NCBI GenBank assembly: GCA_019113345.1
Contig: DXHQ01000078.1
Span: forward strand, 1 to 64,000
Origin: Candidatus Faecalibacterium intestinigallinarum
GTDB lineage: Bacteria; Bacillota; Clostridia; Oscillospirales; Ruminococcaceae
Length of the DNA: 64,000 nucleotides
Direction of reading: 5' to 3'
Shown one piece after another: positions 14,842 through 23,262 of this stretch. The position numbers and the translations under genes are program-made. Position 1 is the stretch's first letter; the number at the start of each line of letters is the position of its first letter. Under the pieces are notes generated by a model. The model had not been told where the DNA came from. It saw nothing but the letters and a program-made list of their open reading frames with translations, and searched no databases.

Positions 14842-16343
14842 TGCGCGTCCTCCTCAAACTCCAGACTGTATTTTTCCACGTCGATGCGGGCCGCGCCCTC
14901 GATCACCTCAAAGCTGACCGCCTGGGCGCTCTGCGGGGTGTAGAGGGTCATGCTGGCGGCCTGCTCGCCGTCGTTGACGAAGAGCTCCAGACTGTACCGG
15001 TCCAGCACCACCCGCAGCTTGACCGCGCCGCCGGCCGGCCGCACCGGGAAGTCCCGCACGTTGACGATGTCATAGGGGAAGCCGCTGTGGGTGCGGTCGA
15101 TGCGGACGGTGCTGCTCGCGGGCTTGTAGCGGATCACCGTCTCGCAATTGCCGTCGGCGGCCAGGTGCAGCTTGAAGGCCTGGTAGGACTCCCTGCCGTC
15201 CACCGGGCGGACGGTGACAGTCATGTCCAGCATCCGGCCCTCCACCCCGTGCAGGCTGGTGGCGCCGGCGGTGAGCAGAACGTCCTTATAGCTGACGCGC
15301 CGGCCATGATACTGGGCCAGCTCCCGCACCGGGTTCTGGACAAGACGGCCGTCCCGGATGGACAGCTCGCGGGGCAGGGTCATCTGTCCGAACCAGCGGC
15401 AGCCCTGGGGCTTGCAGCCGGTGGTGGCCCAGTTCTGCATCCAGGCGATCATGATCCGGCGGCCGTCGGGCGTTTCGAGGGTCTGGGGGGCGTAGAAGTC
15501 GGTGCCGTAATCGACGGCCTGCACCGCCTCACGCTCAAAGCGGTAGGGCGCCTTGTCGTAGCTGCCCAGCAGGGCCACCACGCCGTAGCCGGCGTGGAAC
15601 TCGAGGCCGATGGCCGTCATCTCCTGCGGGCTGACCATCAGCACCTGCTTGCCGTCCAGCGGGAAAAAGTCGGGGCACTCCCACATCCGGCCGTACTCGT
15701 TGCAGCTGGCGTCGAGGGTGGCGGCGTAGCGCCAATGGGTGCCGTCGGCGCTTTCAAAGAGGCGGATGGCCCCGCTGCCGTCCTCGGTGCGGTTGCCCGC
15801 CACCATGTAAAAGGTCCCCTCCTCCAGCCAGAGCTTGGGGTCGCGGAAGTCCAGCACGCTGCCCCCGGCGGGCAGGTCTGCGCCGTCCAGCACGGGGTTG
15901 CCGGCGTACTTTTCATAGTCGACCCCGTCGCCGAAGGCTACGCACTGCTGCTGGAACTCTTCCATCCGGCCGTCGGGGCGGCGGACCCGGTAGACGCCGG
16001 TGTACATCAGCATCTGGCGGCCGTCGGGCAGCTCGGCCGCGCTGCCCGAAAAGCAGCCGTCCCGGTCGGCGTCGGTGTCGGGGGCGATGGCCGCCGGCAG
16101 CCGCTCCCACCGGATGAAGTCGCGGGTCTTGACATGGCCCCAGTGCATGGGGCCCCACTCGGTGGAATAGGGGTGGTACTGGAAAAAGAGGTGGTACTCC
16201 CCCTTGTAGCAGGAAAAGCCGTTGGGGTCGTTGATCCAGCCGATGGCGCCCGTCACGTGGAAGGCGGGGCGTTCGGCGTCGGGAATAAAGGCCGCGTACT
16301 GCGTTTCAAAGCTGCGGGCCTGCTGCAATTTGTCGCTCGTCAT
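14838..16343 (-). CDS. GH32 glycoside hydrolase (sucrose/fructan hydrolase)
   Basis: Hydrolyses beta-fructosidic bonds in sucrose or fructo-oligosaccharides, giving fructose for the next enzyme. The 501-residue product has the GH32 catalytic triad motifs: WINDPNG with nucleophile Asp39, FRDPK, and WECPDFF with the acid/base Glu. The C-terminal ~150 residues form the usual beta-sandwich. No signal peptide, so it acts inside the cell on imported sugars. Start 16343 was chosen for AGGAGGT eight bases upstream. It may be a sucrose-6-phosphate hydrolase, but the operon imports sugar by ABC transporter rather than PTS, so an unphosphorylated substrate is more likely. Confidence 0.93.
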   Translation of the reverse strand: MTSDKLQQARSFETQYAAFIPDAERPAFHVTGAIGWINDPNGFSCYKGEYHLFFQYHPYSTEWGPMHWGHVKTRDFIRWERLPAAIAPDTDADRDGCFSGSAAELPDGRQMLMYTGVYRVRRPDGRMEEFQQQCVAFGDGVDYEKYAGNPVLDGADLPAGGSVLDFRDPKLWLEEGTFYMVAGNRTEDGSGAIRLFESADGTHWRYAATLDASCNEYGRMWECPDFFPLDGKQVLMVSPQEMTAIGLEFHAGYGVVALLGSYDKAPYRFEREAVQAVDYGTDFYAPQTLETPDGRRIMIAWMQNWATTGCKPQGCRWFGQMTLPRELSIRDGRLVQNPVRELAQYHGRRVSYKDVLLTAGATSLHGVEGRMLDMTVTVRPVDGRESYQAFKLHLAADGNCETVIRYKPASSTVRIDRTHSGFPYDIVNVRDFPVRPAGGAVKLRVVLDRYSLELFVNDGEQAASMTLYTPQSAQAVSFEVIEGAARIDVEKYSLEFEEDAQ

Positions 16344-16438
16344 GGAGGGACCTCCTGCGCTGCAAAAATCCAAAATCGGTTCTATAAACAGTATACTACA
16401 AAATCCGGCACAATGCCATCCCCTTTTCACCGGCAAAG

Positions 16439-16474
16439 CCCTGCCGCGACCCCGCAAAGGGCGGCGCGGCAGGG
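16439..16474 (-). terminator. Intercistronic stem-loop after the binding-protein gene
   Basis: A perfect 10-bp stem (16439-16448 with 16465-16474) around a 16-base GC-rich loop lies between the binding-protein gene and GH32. The minus-strand tail (CTTTGCC) is poor in T. It may partially terminate or protect upstream mRNA so the binding protein is made in excess, as in many ABC operons. Confidence 0.5.
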
Positions 16475-16515
16475 TTCTGCACGTGTGTGAATGGAGGATG
16501 CTTATGAAAAGTCGA

Positions 16516-18186
16516 TCAGGCGGTGGTATAGCGGGCGTAGGCGTCCTGGTAGACCTTGAGCAGATCGTTCATGCCGCAGGTGTCGGCCAGCATCTGCTTG
16601 TAGGCCTCCCACTCCTCGTCGGTGGGGCCGCCGTCCCGGATCCACAGGCCCTCCTGCTCCGAGACCATGCTCTCGAAGTCGGGCTTGTAGCGGTCGATGG
16701 TGTCCAGCTCGTCGGTGGTAAAGACGCAGTCCACCGGGTAGACCGAGGTATCGGTGACCTGCGGCATCCAGTAGTCGTACAGGTCGGTCAGACGCTCGAT
16801 GGCGCGGTCCTCCATCTTGAAGGTGTCCTCGTAGTACTCCGAGAGGATCAGCTTGGGGCCGGCCACTTCGTATTCGCCCTTCAGTTCGCCGGCGCTCTTG
16901 CCGAACTGGGCCTGGGCCTCCTCGTCGGTGATGGACAGCCAGACGCCGTTCTCGTCCTGCTCGGTGAAGTAGACGCCGATGGGGCCGTACTGCAGCTGCA
17001 TGACGTTCTCGCCGGTGTACCACTGGTCGAAGAACTTGAGCAGGTTAATGGGGCTCTGGCAGATGGAGGTGATGGACAGCTGGCCCGAGTTGGTGCCGCC
17101 GCCGGTGCGGACGGTGACGTTCTTGGTGCCGTCGGGGCCGCTCAGCACCGGCAGGAAGACATAGTCCTTGGCGTAGTCGCCCATCAGCTCGTCGATGTAC
17201 CACCAGGTGGACACGCCCACCCAGCCCTGCTGGCACTTGGACATCAGCTGGGTGTCGGACTGGGAGAACATCTCGATGTCCATCAGACCCTCGGCGTACC
17301 AGTCGTGGAAGTAGGTGACCGCCTCGCGGTACTTGTCGTCCACGCACATGAACTTGATGGTGCCGTCGCCCTGCAGCACCAGGTCGTTGCAGACGTCGTT
17401 GGGCCAGTTGGTGAAGCCGAAGCCGGCGTAGAAGATGTTCTGGCCCCAGCACCACTGGTCAAAGCCGGTGGACATGGGCAGGGTGGTGCCGGCGTCGTTG
17501 CCGTAGTACTTGTGGCTCATGTCGTTGTCCTTGAAGGCCTTCAGCACGTCGTGCAGCTCGTCGAGGGTGGTGGGCACTTCGAGGCCGAGGTCATCCAGCC
17601 ATGCCTTGTTGATCATCGAGTACTGGGGGATGGTGTAGATGGAGTAATCCTCCTCCTTGCCGATGCCGGCGGTGCCCATCTGTTCGGCGGCGGGCAGGCC
17701 GTAGATGCAGCCGTCGCTCATGGTGATGGCCGACTTGATGTTGGGGTGGGCTTCCAGAATGGCGGACAGGTTCGGCATAATGTCGGGGGTGATGTAGGGC
17801 TCGAGGTTGATGAAGATGCCGTCCGCGCCGTAGTTGGTCAGGTCGTAGTTGGAGAAACCCACCCCCATGAAAGCGTCGGGCCAGTCGCCGCCGGCGATGC
17901 GGATGTTGACCTGCTCGGCCAGGGAGTCGCTCATGGTGTTCCATTCGATCGAGATGCCGGCAGCCTCCTGCATCTCGTTCAGCACCTGGTTGTCGGCGTA
18001 GCCGGGCGACAGGGCGCCCTGCCCGCCGATGATGGTGAAGGCGGTCTGCTCGGTGCTCTCGACGACGCCCTGCTCGTTGGCGACGGGGGTGTCGGCCTTG
18101 GAGCCGCCGCAGGCGGTCAGGGTGACGGCCGAACCGGCCAGGGCGGCGGCCTTGAGGAAGTTGCGGCGGGAAATCAGCTTTTTCAT
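16516..18186 (-). CDS. Extracellular sugar-binding lipoprotein (LplA-like)
   Basis: Binding component of a CUT1-type sugar importer, 556 residues, the usual size for the LplA-type proteins that pair with LplB/LplC permeases. The N-terminal signal combines a twin-arginine-like SRRNFLK with a lipobox LTAC, then a short linker rich in small residues. The mature part carries family-like segments (NIRIAGGDWPDAFMGVG, PTTLDELHDVLKAFKDND). ATG 18186 has AAAGGAG upstream. Fructo-oligosaccharide as ligand is inferred from GH32 and fructokinase downstream. No ATPase is encoded in the operon, so a shared MsmX-type ATPase elsewhere is expected. Confidence 0.92.
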   Translation of the reverse strand: MKKLISRRNFLKAAALAGSAVTLTACGGSKADTPVANEQGVVESTEQTAFTIIGGQGALSPGYADNQVLNEMQEAAGISIEWNTMSDSLAEQVNIRIAGGDWPDAFMGVGFSNYDLTNYGADGIFINLEPYITPDIMPNLSAILEAHPNIKSAITMSDGCIYGLPAAEQMGTAGIGKEEDYSIYTIPQYSMINKAWLDDLGLEVPTTLDELHDVLKAFKDNDMSHKYYGNDAGTTLPMSTGFDQWCWGQNIFYAGFGFTNWPNDVCNDLVLQGDGTIKFMCVDDKYREAVTYFHDWYAEGLMDIEMFSQSDTQLMSKCQQGWVGVSTWWYIDELMGDYAKDYVFLPVLSGPDGTKNVTVRTGGGTNSGQLSITSICQSPINLLKFFDQWYTGENVMQLQYGPIGVYFTEQDENGVWLSITDEEAQAQFGKSAGELKGEYEVAGPKLILSEYYEDTFKMEDRAIERLTDLYDYWMPQVTDTSVYPVDCVFTTDELDTIDRYKPDFESMVSEQEGLWIRDGGPTDEEWEAYKQMLADTCGMNDLLKVYQDAYARYTTA

Positions 18187-18255
18187 AGGGATGCTCCTTT
18201 GCTTCTTCATTTGCTTCTTATCGCTTGGTGTGGAGGATACAGCAGGGGGACAGGC

Positions 18256-19158
18256 TCAGCCCTTGACGGCGCCGGCCATAAAGCCCTTTTCAAAGTACTT
18301 CTGGACAAAGGGATAGATGATGAGCATGGGGGCGGCCGCCACGATGATGGAGGAGAACTTGATCATCTCGGTCAGCTTGTTCAGCTCGGCATAGCCGCCC
18401 GATATGGTGCTGGCCTGGCTGGCGCTGGCCGAGCTCTTGATCAGGACGTTGCGCAGCACCAGGGGCAGAGGCGCCTTCTCGCTGCCGGTCAGGTAGATCA
18501 AAGCGGTGAACCAGTCGTTCCAGTAGGCCACCATGCTGAAGACCACCATGACCGCCATGATGGGCATGGACAGCGGGATGATGATGCTGAGGAAGGTGCG
18601 GAACTTGGAGCAGCCGTCGATCTCGGCGGCCTCGATCAGGTCGTGGGGGATGCTGTTCTGGAAGTAGTTGCGGACGATGATCATGTTGCCCACCGCCACG
18701 CCGCCGGGCAGGAAGAGGGCCCACATGTTGTTGATGAGGCCGGTCTCCTTGACCACCAGGTAGGTGGGCACCAGGCCGCCGCCGAAGTACATGGTGAACA
18801 CGAAGAAGAGGCTGATCCACTTGCGGCCGGGCAGGCTCTTGACCGACAGCGGGTAGGCGGTAATGTAGAGCATGACCACCGAGAAGATGGTGCCGATGAC
18901 GGTGTACTTGACCGAGTTGAGGTAACCGGTGAAGATGTTGTCATCCGCAAAGACCGCCTTGTACCCGTCGAAGGTAAAGCCGCTGGGCAGCAGGAAGGTC
19001 TTGCCGGCGTAGACGTCGTAGGGGTCGGAGAAGGAGGCCACCAGGACGTAATAGAGAGGGTAAGCCACGATGAACATGACGATGGCGGTGATGAGCACGA
19101 GGATCACATCGCTGGTCTTGTCCGAGAGGCCGTGGAGTTTCCCGGATTCTCTTGCCAT
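18256..19158 (-). CDS. Sugar ABC transporter permease (LplC/YtcP type)
   Basis: Membrane-spanning subunit of the sugar importer, 300 residues with six predicted helices. The ATPase-contacting EAA loop is visible as LIEAAEIDGCSKFRTFLSIIIPLSMPIM. The C-terminal YPFVQKYFEKGFMAGAVKG is a hallmark of LplC-type permeases. AAGGAGG lies six to eight bases upstream. It follows the LplB-type gene by 14 bases. Confidence 0.95.
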   Translation of the reverse strand: MARESGKLHGLSDKTSDVILVLITAIVMFIVAYPLYYVLVASFSDPYDVYAGKTFLLPSGFTFDGYKAVFADDNIFTGYLNSVKYTVIGTIFSVVMLYITAYPLSVKSLPGRKWISLFFVFTMYFGGGLVPTYLVVKETGLINNMWALFLPGGVAVGNMIIVRNYFQNSIPHDLIEAAEIDGCSKFRTFLSIIIPLSMPIMAVMVVFSMVAYWNDWFTALIYLTGSEKAPLPLVLRNVLIKSSASASQASTISGGYAELNKLTEMIKFSSIIVAAAPMLIIYPFVQKYFEKGFMAGAVKG

Positions 19159-19172
19159 TCTGAGTTCCTCCT

Positions 19173-20111
19173 TTACACAAATTCAACGTCCGATGCCTTG
19201 GACGCGATCTTGTTCACGATGATGAGCAGGATCAGGTTGATGGCGGTGTTGAACAGGCCGACCGCCGTCGAGTAGCTGTAGTTGGCGTTCTCGATGCCCT
19301 GCTGGTAAACGTAGACGGCGATGACGTCCGAGGTGGCCTTGTTCAGGTCGGTCTGCAGCAGCCAGACCTTTTCAAAGCCGATGTTCATCAAACTGCCGGC
19401 GCTCATGATCAGGTTCAGGATGACCATGGGCAGCAGAGCGGGCACGTCGATGTTCAAAATGCGCTGGAAGACCGACGCGCCGTCCACCTTGGCGGCTTCG
19501 TACAGGGTGGTGTCGACGTTCGAGAGGGTGGCCAGATAGATGATGCAGCCCCACCCGGCGTCCTGCCAGATGCCCGAGGCGATGTAGATGGTGCGGAAGG
19601 CCGAGGACTCGGTCAGAAAGTCGATGCTGGTGCCGAGGATCAGGTTGATCAGGCCGCCCGACGGGCTGAGGAAGATGCGGATCATACCGCAGACGACCAT
19701 GATCGAGATGAAGTGCGGCGCATACAGCACCGTCTGCACCACCCGCTTATACTTTTTGAACCGCACCTGGTTGATGCACAGAGACAGGATGATGGGGATG
19801 GGGAAGCTCCACAGCAGGCTGTACAGAGCCAGCAGAAAGGTGTTCTTGATCATCCGGGCGCAGGTGGGGGCGGTGAAGAACCGCTCGAACCATTCCAGCC
19901 CCACCCACTCGCTGCCCCAGATGCCGCGGGAGGCGCGGTAATCGCGGAAGGCGATCTGGATGCCGTACATCGGAATGTACTTGTAGATGAAGGTCAATAC
20001 GATAGGAATGAGCAGCAGCGCGTAGAGCTGCCAGTGCTCCGCAAGGCGCAGCCCCAGCCCTTTGCGGTGGTGCCGGATGGCGGGGGCGTTCGCTTGTACT
20101 TTGGAACTCAT
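19173..20111 (-). CDS. Sugar ABC transporter permease (LplB type)
   Basis: First gene of the fructan operon: the second membrane subunit of the importer, 312 residues. Typical LplB sequence includes YKYIPMYGIQIAFRDY near the N-terminus and the EAA loop LYEAAKVDGASVFQRILNIDVPALLPM. About 85-105 N-terminal residues include a basic cytosolic leader before the first helix. Transcription starts from the promoter at 20326-20354, leaving an operator-containing leader of about 200 bases. Confidence 0.95.
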   Translation of the reverse strand: MSSKVQANAPAIRHHRKGLGLRLAEHWQLYALLLIPIVLTFIYKYIPMYGIQIAFRDYRASRGIWGSEWVGLEWFERFFTAPTCARMIKNTFLLALYSLLWSFPIPIILSLCINQVRFKKYKRVVQTVLYAPHFISIMVVCGMIRIFLSPSGGLINLILGTSIDFLTESSAFRTIYIASGIWQDAGWGCIIYLATLSNVDTTLYEAAKVDGASVFQRILNIDVPALLPMVILNLIMSAGSLMNIGFEKVWLLQTDLNKATSDVIAVYVYQQGIENANYSYSTAVGLFNTAINLILLIIVNKIASKASDVEFV

Positions 20112-20239
20112 GATGTTCCCTCACTTCCTTTCAAAGAATCAGACACATGGATGGCGGATCACTGCTTCCCCCCTCTCCTGACGGGCAGGCGTTCCCAGCG
20201 CATACCGCCGCGCCGGACGCCCTTGTGCGGCCTTTTGAA

Positions 20240-20251
20240 TGTAACGTTTCA
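20240..20251. promoter_or_regulatory. LacI-type operator, site 1
   Basis: TGTAACGTTTCA, the exact reverse complement of site 2, 58 bases away centre to centre. It lies in the leader of the permease operon at about +68 to +79. Confidence 0.7.
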
Positions 20252-20297
20252 TAAGCCTTGCTTTTGAAAGCCCCTGCGAAAGGGGCGGCTGCGGATG

Positions 20298-20309
20298 TGA
20301 AACGTTACA
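20298..20309. promoter_or_regulatory. LacI-type operator, site 2
   Basis: TGAAACGTTACA at about +10 to +21 of the permease operon promoter. This position suits a roadblock or promoter-clearance repressor. Confidence 0.75.
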
Positions 20310-20325
20310 TTTGCTTTGTGCTCTT

Positions 20326-20354
20326 ATGATAGCCCAGAATTTTTGTGTTGTCAA
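20326..20354 (-). promoter_or_regulatory. Promoter of the fructan operon
   Basis: On the minus strand, TTGACA (20349-20354), 17 bases, TATCAT (20326-20331). Confidence 0.75.
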
Positions 20355-20431
20355 GGACTTTTTGTGTGAAAACTGCACTTTTACAGTTTGCACAAATACC
20401 GCCTTTTCTCTTTGTGCGGATTCACAGAAAA

Positions 20432-20441
20432 GAACGTTTCA
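20432..20441. promoter_or_regulatory. LacI-type operator, site 3
   Basis: GAACGTTTCA, the reverse complement of the core of site 4, about 24 bases upstream of the lacI-type gene's -35 box. Confidence 0.6.
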
Positions 20442-20464
20442 CGCCCAGTTTCATGAAAAACGGC

Positions 20465-20493
20465 TTTACTTTTCATGGCAGGACTGCTATAAT
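20465..20493 (+). promoter_or_regulatory. Promoter of the LacI regulator gene
   Basis: TTTACT (20465-20470), 17 bases, TATAAT (20488-20493). Confidence 0.7.
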
Positions 20494-20558
20494 CAGGGTA
20501 ACAGCGGGCGCGCAGTGCGCAGAACGGCCCTTCGGGGCCTTTCTTTTCATGAAATATA

Positions 20559-20570
20559 TGAAACGTTCCA
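20559..20570. promoter_or_regulatory. LacI-type operator, site 4
   Basis: TGAAACGTTCCA about 60 bases downstream of the inferred start of the lacI-type transcript, consistent with autoregulation. Confidence 0.65.
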
Positions 20571-20616
20571 CGCCGCCCGCCCCACTTTCCTTTTAGGAGC
20601 AAAGGAGCAGCATCCC

Positions 20617-21615
20617 ATGACCAGAAAATCTACCGCCGCCCCCACCATGAAGGACGTGGCCGCCGAGGCCGGGGTGGCCCTGGGCACCGTATCCAAGGTG
20701 TTCAACAACATCCCCGTGGGGGAGGAATACCGCGTCCGCGTCCTGGACGCCGCCCACAAGCTGGGCTACCGGGTGAACAGCTACGCCCGCGGCCTCAAGA
20801 CCAACAAGACCAACACCGCCGCCCTGGTCTGGCCCACCCTGTGGCATCCCTTCTTCGCCTCCCTGGCCGACGCCATCGTCGGCTGCCTGATGAAGCGGGG
20901 CTATCGCACCATCGTCACCATCACCAATTACGACAGCCAGGCCGAGCAGCGCTGCATCGACCTGGTGCGCCAGAACAAGGTGGACGGCATCATCGCCCTG
21001 ACCTACAACCCCGACCTCGACGTCGACCCCGACCTGCCTTTTGTCAGCATCGACCGGCACTTCAAGGCCGGGGTGCCCTGCGTCGCCTCCGACAACTTCA
21101 GCGGCGGGCAGCTGGCGGCAGCCAAGCTGATCGAGCTGGGCTGCCGCAGGCTGCTGTTTCTGCGGCGGGGCTCGGGTGTCGCCGGCGAGGCCGACAAGCG
21201 CCGGATGGGCTTTGAGGCCGCCTGCCGGGAAAAGGACCTCCCCTTCGACTCTCTCTATCTGCTGGACGAGGCGGGCTTCGACCCCTTCGACGCCTTTCTG
21301 GCCGAGCACATCCACGGCGGCGTCTTTGATTACGACGGCATCTTCTGCAATACCGACCGGCTGTGCTACGAGATCCAGAAACGGCTGGAAGGGCTGGGCA
21401 TCCATGTCCCCGCCGACGTCCAGATGATCGGCTACGACGGCATCCGCAAGTTTGACTCGGACGAGCTGTTCTGCTCCACCATCATCCAGCCGGTGGACCA
21501 GATGGCCCAGACCGCGGTCGACCTGCTGCTGGACGACGACCGCTCCAGCCTGCCGGCCCTGATCTGTCTGCCGGTGCGCTACCAGCCCGGCGGCACCACC
21601 CGCGACAGCGTCTAA
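20617..21615 (+). CDS. LacI family transcriptional regulator of the fructan locus
   Basis: DNA-binding repressor of 332 residues. The N-terminal LacI helix-turn-helix and hinge are clear: TMKDVAAEAGVALGTVSKVFNN and LGYRVNSYARGLKTNKTN. A periplasmic-binding-protein-like ligand domain follows and ends with dimer-typical MIGYDGIRKF and PVDQMAQTAVDLLL. It is divergent from the fructan operon, and four AACGTT-centred operators lie between. The effector is probably fructose, sucrose or a phosphorylated derivative (inferred). AAAGGAG precedes ATG 20617; the long in-frame extension upstream is intergenic. Confidence 0.93.
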   Translation: MTRKSTAAPTMKDVAAEAGVALGTVSKVFNNIPVGEEYRVRVLDAAHKLGYRVNSYARGLKTNKTNTAALVWPTLWHPFFASLADAIVGCLMKRGYRTIVTITNYDSQAEQRCIDLVRQNKVDGIIALTYNPDLDVDPDLPFVSIDRHFKAGVPCVASDNFSGGQLAAAKLIELGCRRLLFLRRGSGVAGEADKRRMGFEAACREKDLPFDSLYLLDEAGFDPFDAFLAEHIHGGVFDYDGIFCNTDRLCYEIQKRLEGLGIHVPADVQMIGYDGIRKFDSDELFCSTIIQPVDQMAQTAVDLLLDDDRSSLPALICLPVRYQPGGTTRDSV

Positions 21616-21630
21616 AAGGAGGCGCGCCCC

Positions 21631-22257
21631 ATGCTGAAACAACACCGCAATCTGCTTTACCTGCTCTGCCCCTTCCTGCTGATCCTGGCGCTGATCGCGG
21701 GGTGGAATGCGCTGGACTTTGCCCAGTACCCCGACCAGGCCGCCGACGGCGCGGCGTGGGACAAAAGCTGGGAGATGATGGCCAAGGCCGTCGGCATCGA
21801 GCCGCCCGGCCACGGCCTGACCCTGCTGGCCAACAACTCGGTCCTTGCCGGGGAGGACACCTACTACGCCGCCTGGACTGTAGGCGAACCGGTCCAATAC
21901 ACCAACGTCGACGGCGACGAGGTGGACCTCTACCCTGCCCAGCTCTACCTCCTGCTCTACGGCTGCGCGGACGAAACCGCCGCCGAAGAGGCCTGCGCCG
22001 ATTTCCTTGCGCGGGAAAAGGAGACCTACACCGTCCAGGACGAGCGGACCGAGACCCACAACGCCCAGGACTACACCGTCCTCGACTACACCGGCGGCTC
22101 GGCCGACAACCCCTACGACCGGGGCAGTTCGGCCTTCGCGGTGCGGGGGAACTACGTTCTGGTGGCCGAGCTGCTGGCGCAGGACAGCTTTGACGGCGAC
22201 CTGCCGCAGATACTGGCCGATTTTCTGGACGGCGTCCACTACGACGCCGCATTGTAA
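21631..22257 (+). CDS. Membrane-anchored protein of unknown function
   Basis: Unrecognised 208-residue protein. One N-terminal hydrophobic helix (residues ~7-26, LLYLLCPFLLILALIAGW) probably anchors it, with the rest outside the cell. The exposed part is acidic and Tyr/Asp-rich, with no known motif. AAAGGAGG precedes the ATG, and it follows the LacI gene by 15 bases and precedes the next membrane gene by 14, so all three probably form one unit. A role in the fructan system is possible by context only. Confidence 0.65.
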   Translation: MLKQHRNLLYLLCPFLLILALIAGWNALDFAQYPDQAADGAAWDKSWEMMAKAVGIEPPGHGLTLLANNSVLAGEDTYYAAWTVGEPVQYTNVDGDEVDLYPAQLYLLLYGCADETAAEEACADFLAREKETYTVQDERTETHNAQDYTVLDYTGGSADNPYDRGSSAFAVRGNYVLVAELLAQDSFDGDLPQILADFLDGVHYDAAL

Positions 22258-22271
22258 AGGAGGAAGGAACG

Positions 22272-23048
22272 ATGGGCCTCTTTTTTGCCGACGACAGCTA
22301 TGACGAGAGCCGCCGGATGACGGGCTTCGCCCGCTACAAGCAGCTGCTGTCCTTTTACGCGGGGCGGTGGGTCAAGCTCAACCTGCTGGCGGCGCTGGGG
22401 GCGCTGCCCCTCGCGGCGGGCATCGCCTTTTCCATCCTGACCTCCAGCGTGGTGGTGCTGCTGCCGGCAAGCCTCATCGGCGGGACCGTCTTCGGGCCCT
22501 TCCTGGCCGCCCTCTATGACAGCATCTTCCGCGGCCTGCGGGACGCCCCCGGCTCCTGGCGGGAGCACTGGCGGCGCAGCTGGCGGCAGAACGCCAAAGC
22601 CAGCCTCGCGCCCGGCGCGCTGCTGGGCCTGCTGGCCGGGCTGTACGCCTTCATGCTCTACATGATGTGGTCGGCCGCGCTGCCGCCCACCCCCGGCACC
22701 GTGGCGCTGCTGGTGTTCAGTGCGCTGCTCTTCCTCGCGCTCAACCTGCTGTACTGGCCCCAGCTGGTGCTGTTTCAGCAGGGCGCAAAGGCGCGGCTCT
22801 ACAACGCCGTCCTCTTCACCATCCGCTATTTCTGGCGTGTGATGGGCGCGGCCGCGCTGGCGCTGGCCTGGACGGCCGCCTTCGTCCTCTTCGCGCCCTG
22901 GACGCTGCTGCTCGCGCCCTTCATCGGGCTGTGGTTCATCCTCTTCGTCTGCGAGTTCATCCTCTACAGCCGCCTGGACAGCGCCCTGCAGATCGAAGAA
23001 CAGTTCCGCGCCGTGGAAGGCGATCCATGGAAAGAGGAGAACGCATAA
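22272..23048 (+). CDS. DUF624/YesL-like membrane protein
   Basis: A 258-residue membrane protein with about five hydrophobic segments. The pattern of a short aromatic/Asp-rich start (MGLFFADDSYDE), NLLAALGALPL, and LIGGTVFGPFLAALYDSIFRGLRD resembles DUF624 (YesL) proteins, which commonly sit beside LplB/LplC-type sugar importers as here. The role of the family is not established. AAAGGAGGAAGG precedes the ATG. It is the last gene of the LacI unit and is followed by a terminator. Confidence 0.7.
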   Translation: MGLFFADDSYDESRRMTGFARYKQLLSFYAGRWVKLNLLAALGALPLAAGIAFSILTSSVVVLLPASLIGGTVFGPFLAALYDSIFRGLRDAPGSWREHWRRSWRQNAKASLAPGALLGLLAGLYAFMLYMMWSAALPPTPGTVALLVFSALLFLALNLLYWPQLVLFQQGAKARLYNAVLFTIRYFWRVMGAAALALAWTAAFVLFAPWTLLLAPFIGLWFILFVCEFILYSRLDSALQIEEQFRAVEGDPWKEENA

Positions 23049-23060
23049 ATACAAAACGAA

Positions 23061-23103
23061 AGAGCCGCCGCACTGGCATTACGCTGGCGCGGCGGTCTTA
23101 TTT
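23061..23103 (+). terminator. Terminator after the LacI unit
   Basis: A 7-bp GC-rich core stem (23065-23071 with 23089-23095) with a larger imperfect loop, followed by TCTTATTTTAT. Confidence 0.75.
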
Positions 23104-23211
23104 TATCGGGAAGCATACGGTAAGCGCAGGGAAAATCCTTATAACCGTTACAGCATCATCAAACGTTGTCTTTTTTGTTCTTTGCAGCCCATACAATTTT
23201 CAACCGTCTCA

Positions 23212-23240
23212 TTGCATGGAACGCTCTCTGTCGCTATAAT
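23212..23240 (+). promoter_or_regulatory. Promoter of the alkyltransferase-like gene
   Basis: TTGCAT (23212-23217), 17 bases, TATAAT (23235-23240). The implied leader before the start at 23263 is only about 16 bases and begins at the ribosome binding site. Confidence 0.75.
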
Positions 23241-23262
23241 GAAGGCAGGAGGTGTTGAAGAG

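Larger units (their letters stand above)
20112..20616. other. 505-base divergent control region of the fructan locus
   Basis: No gene is seen here. The stretch holds one outward promoter for each arm and four copies of a near-identical AACGTT-centred operator (20240, 20298, 20432 and 20559). It is noticeably AT-richer than the flanking genes around 20300-20500. Confidence 0.8.
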
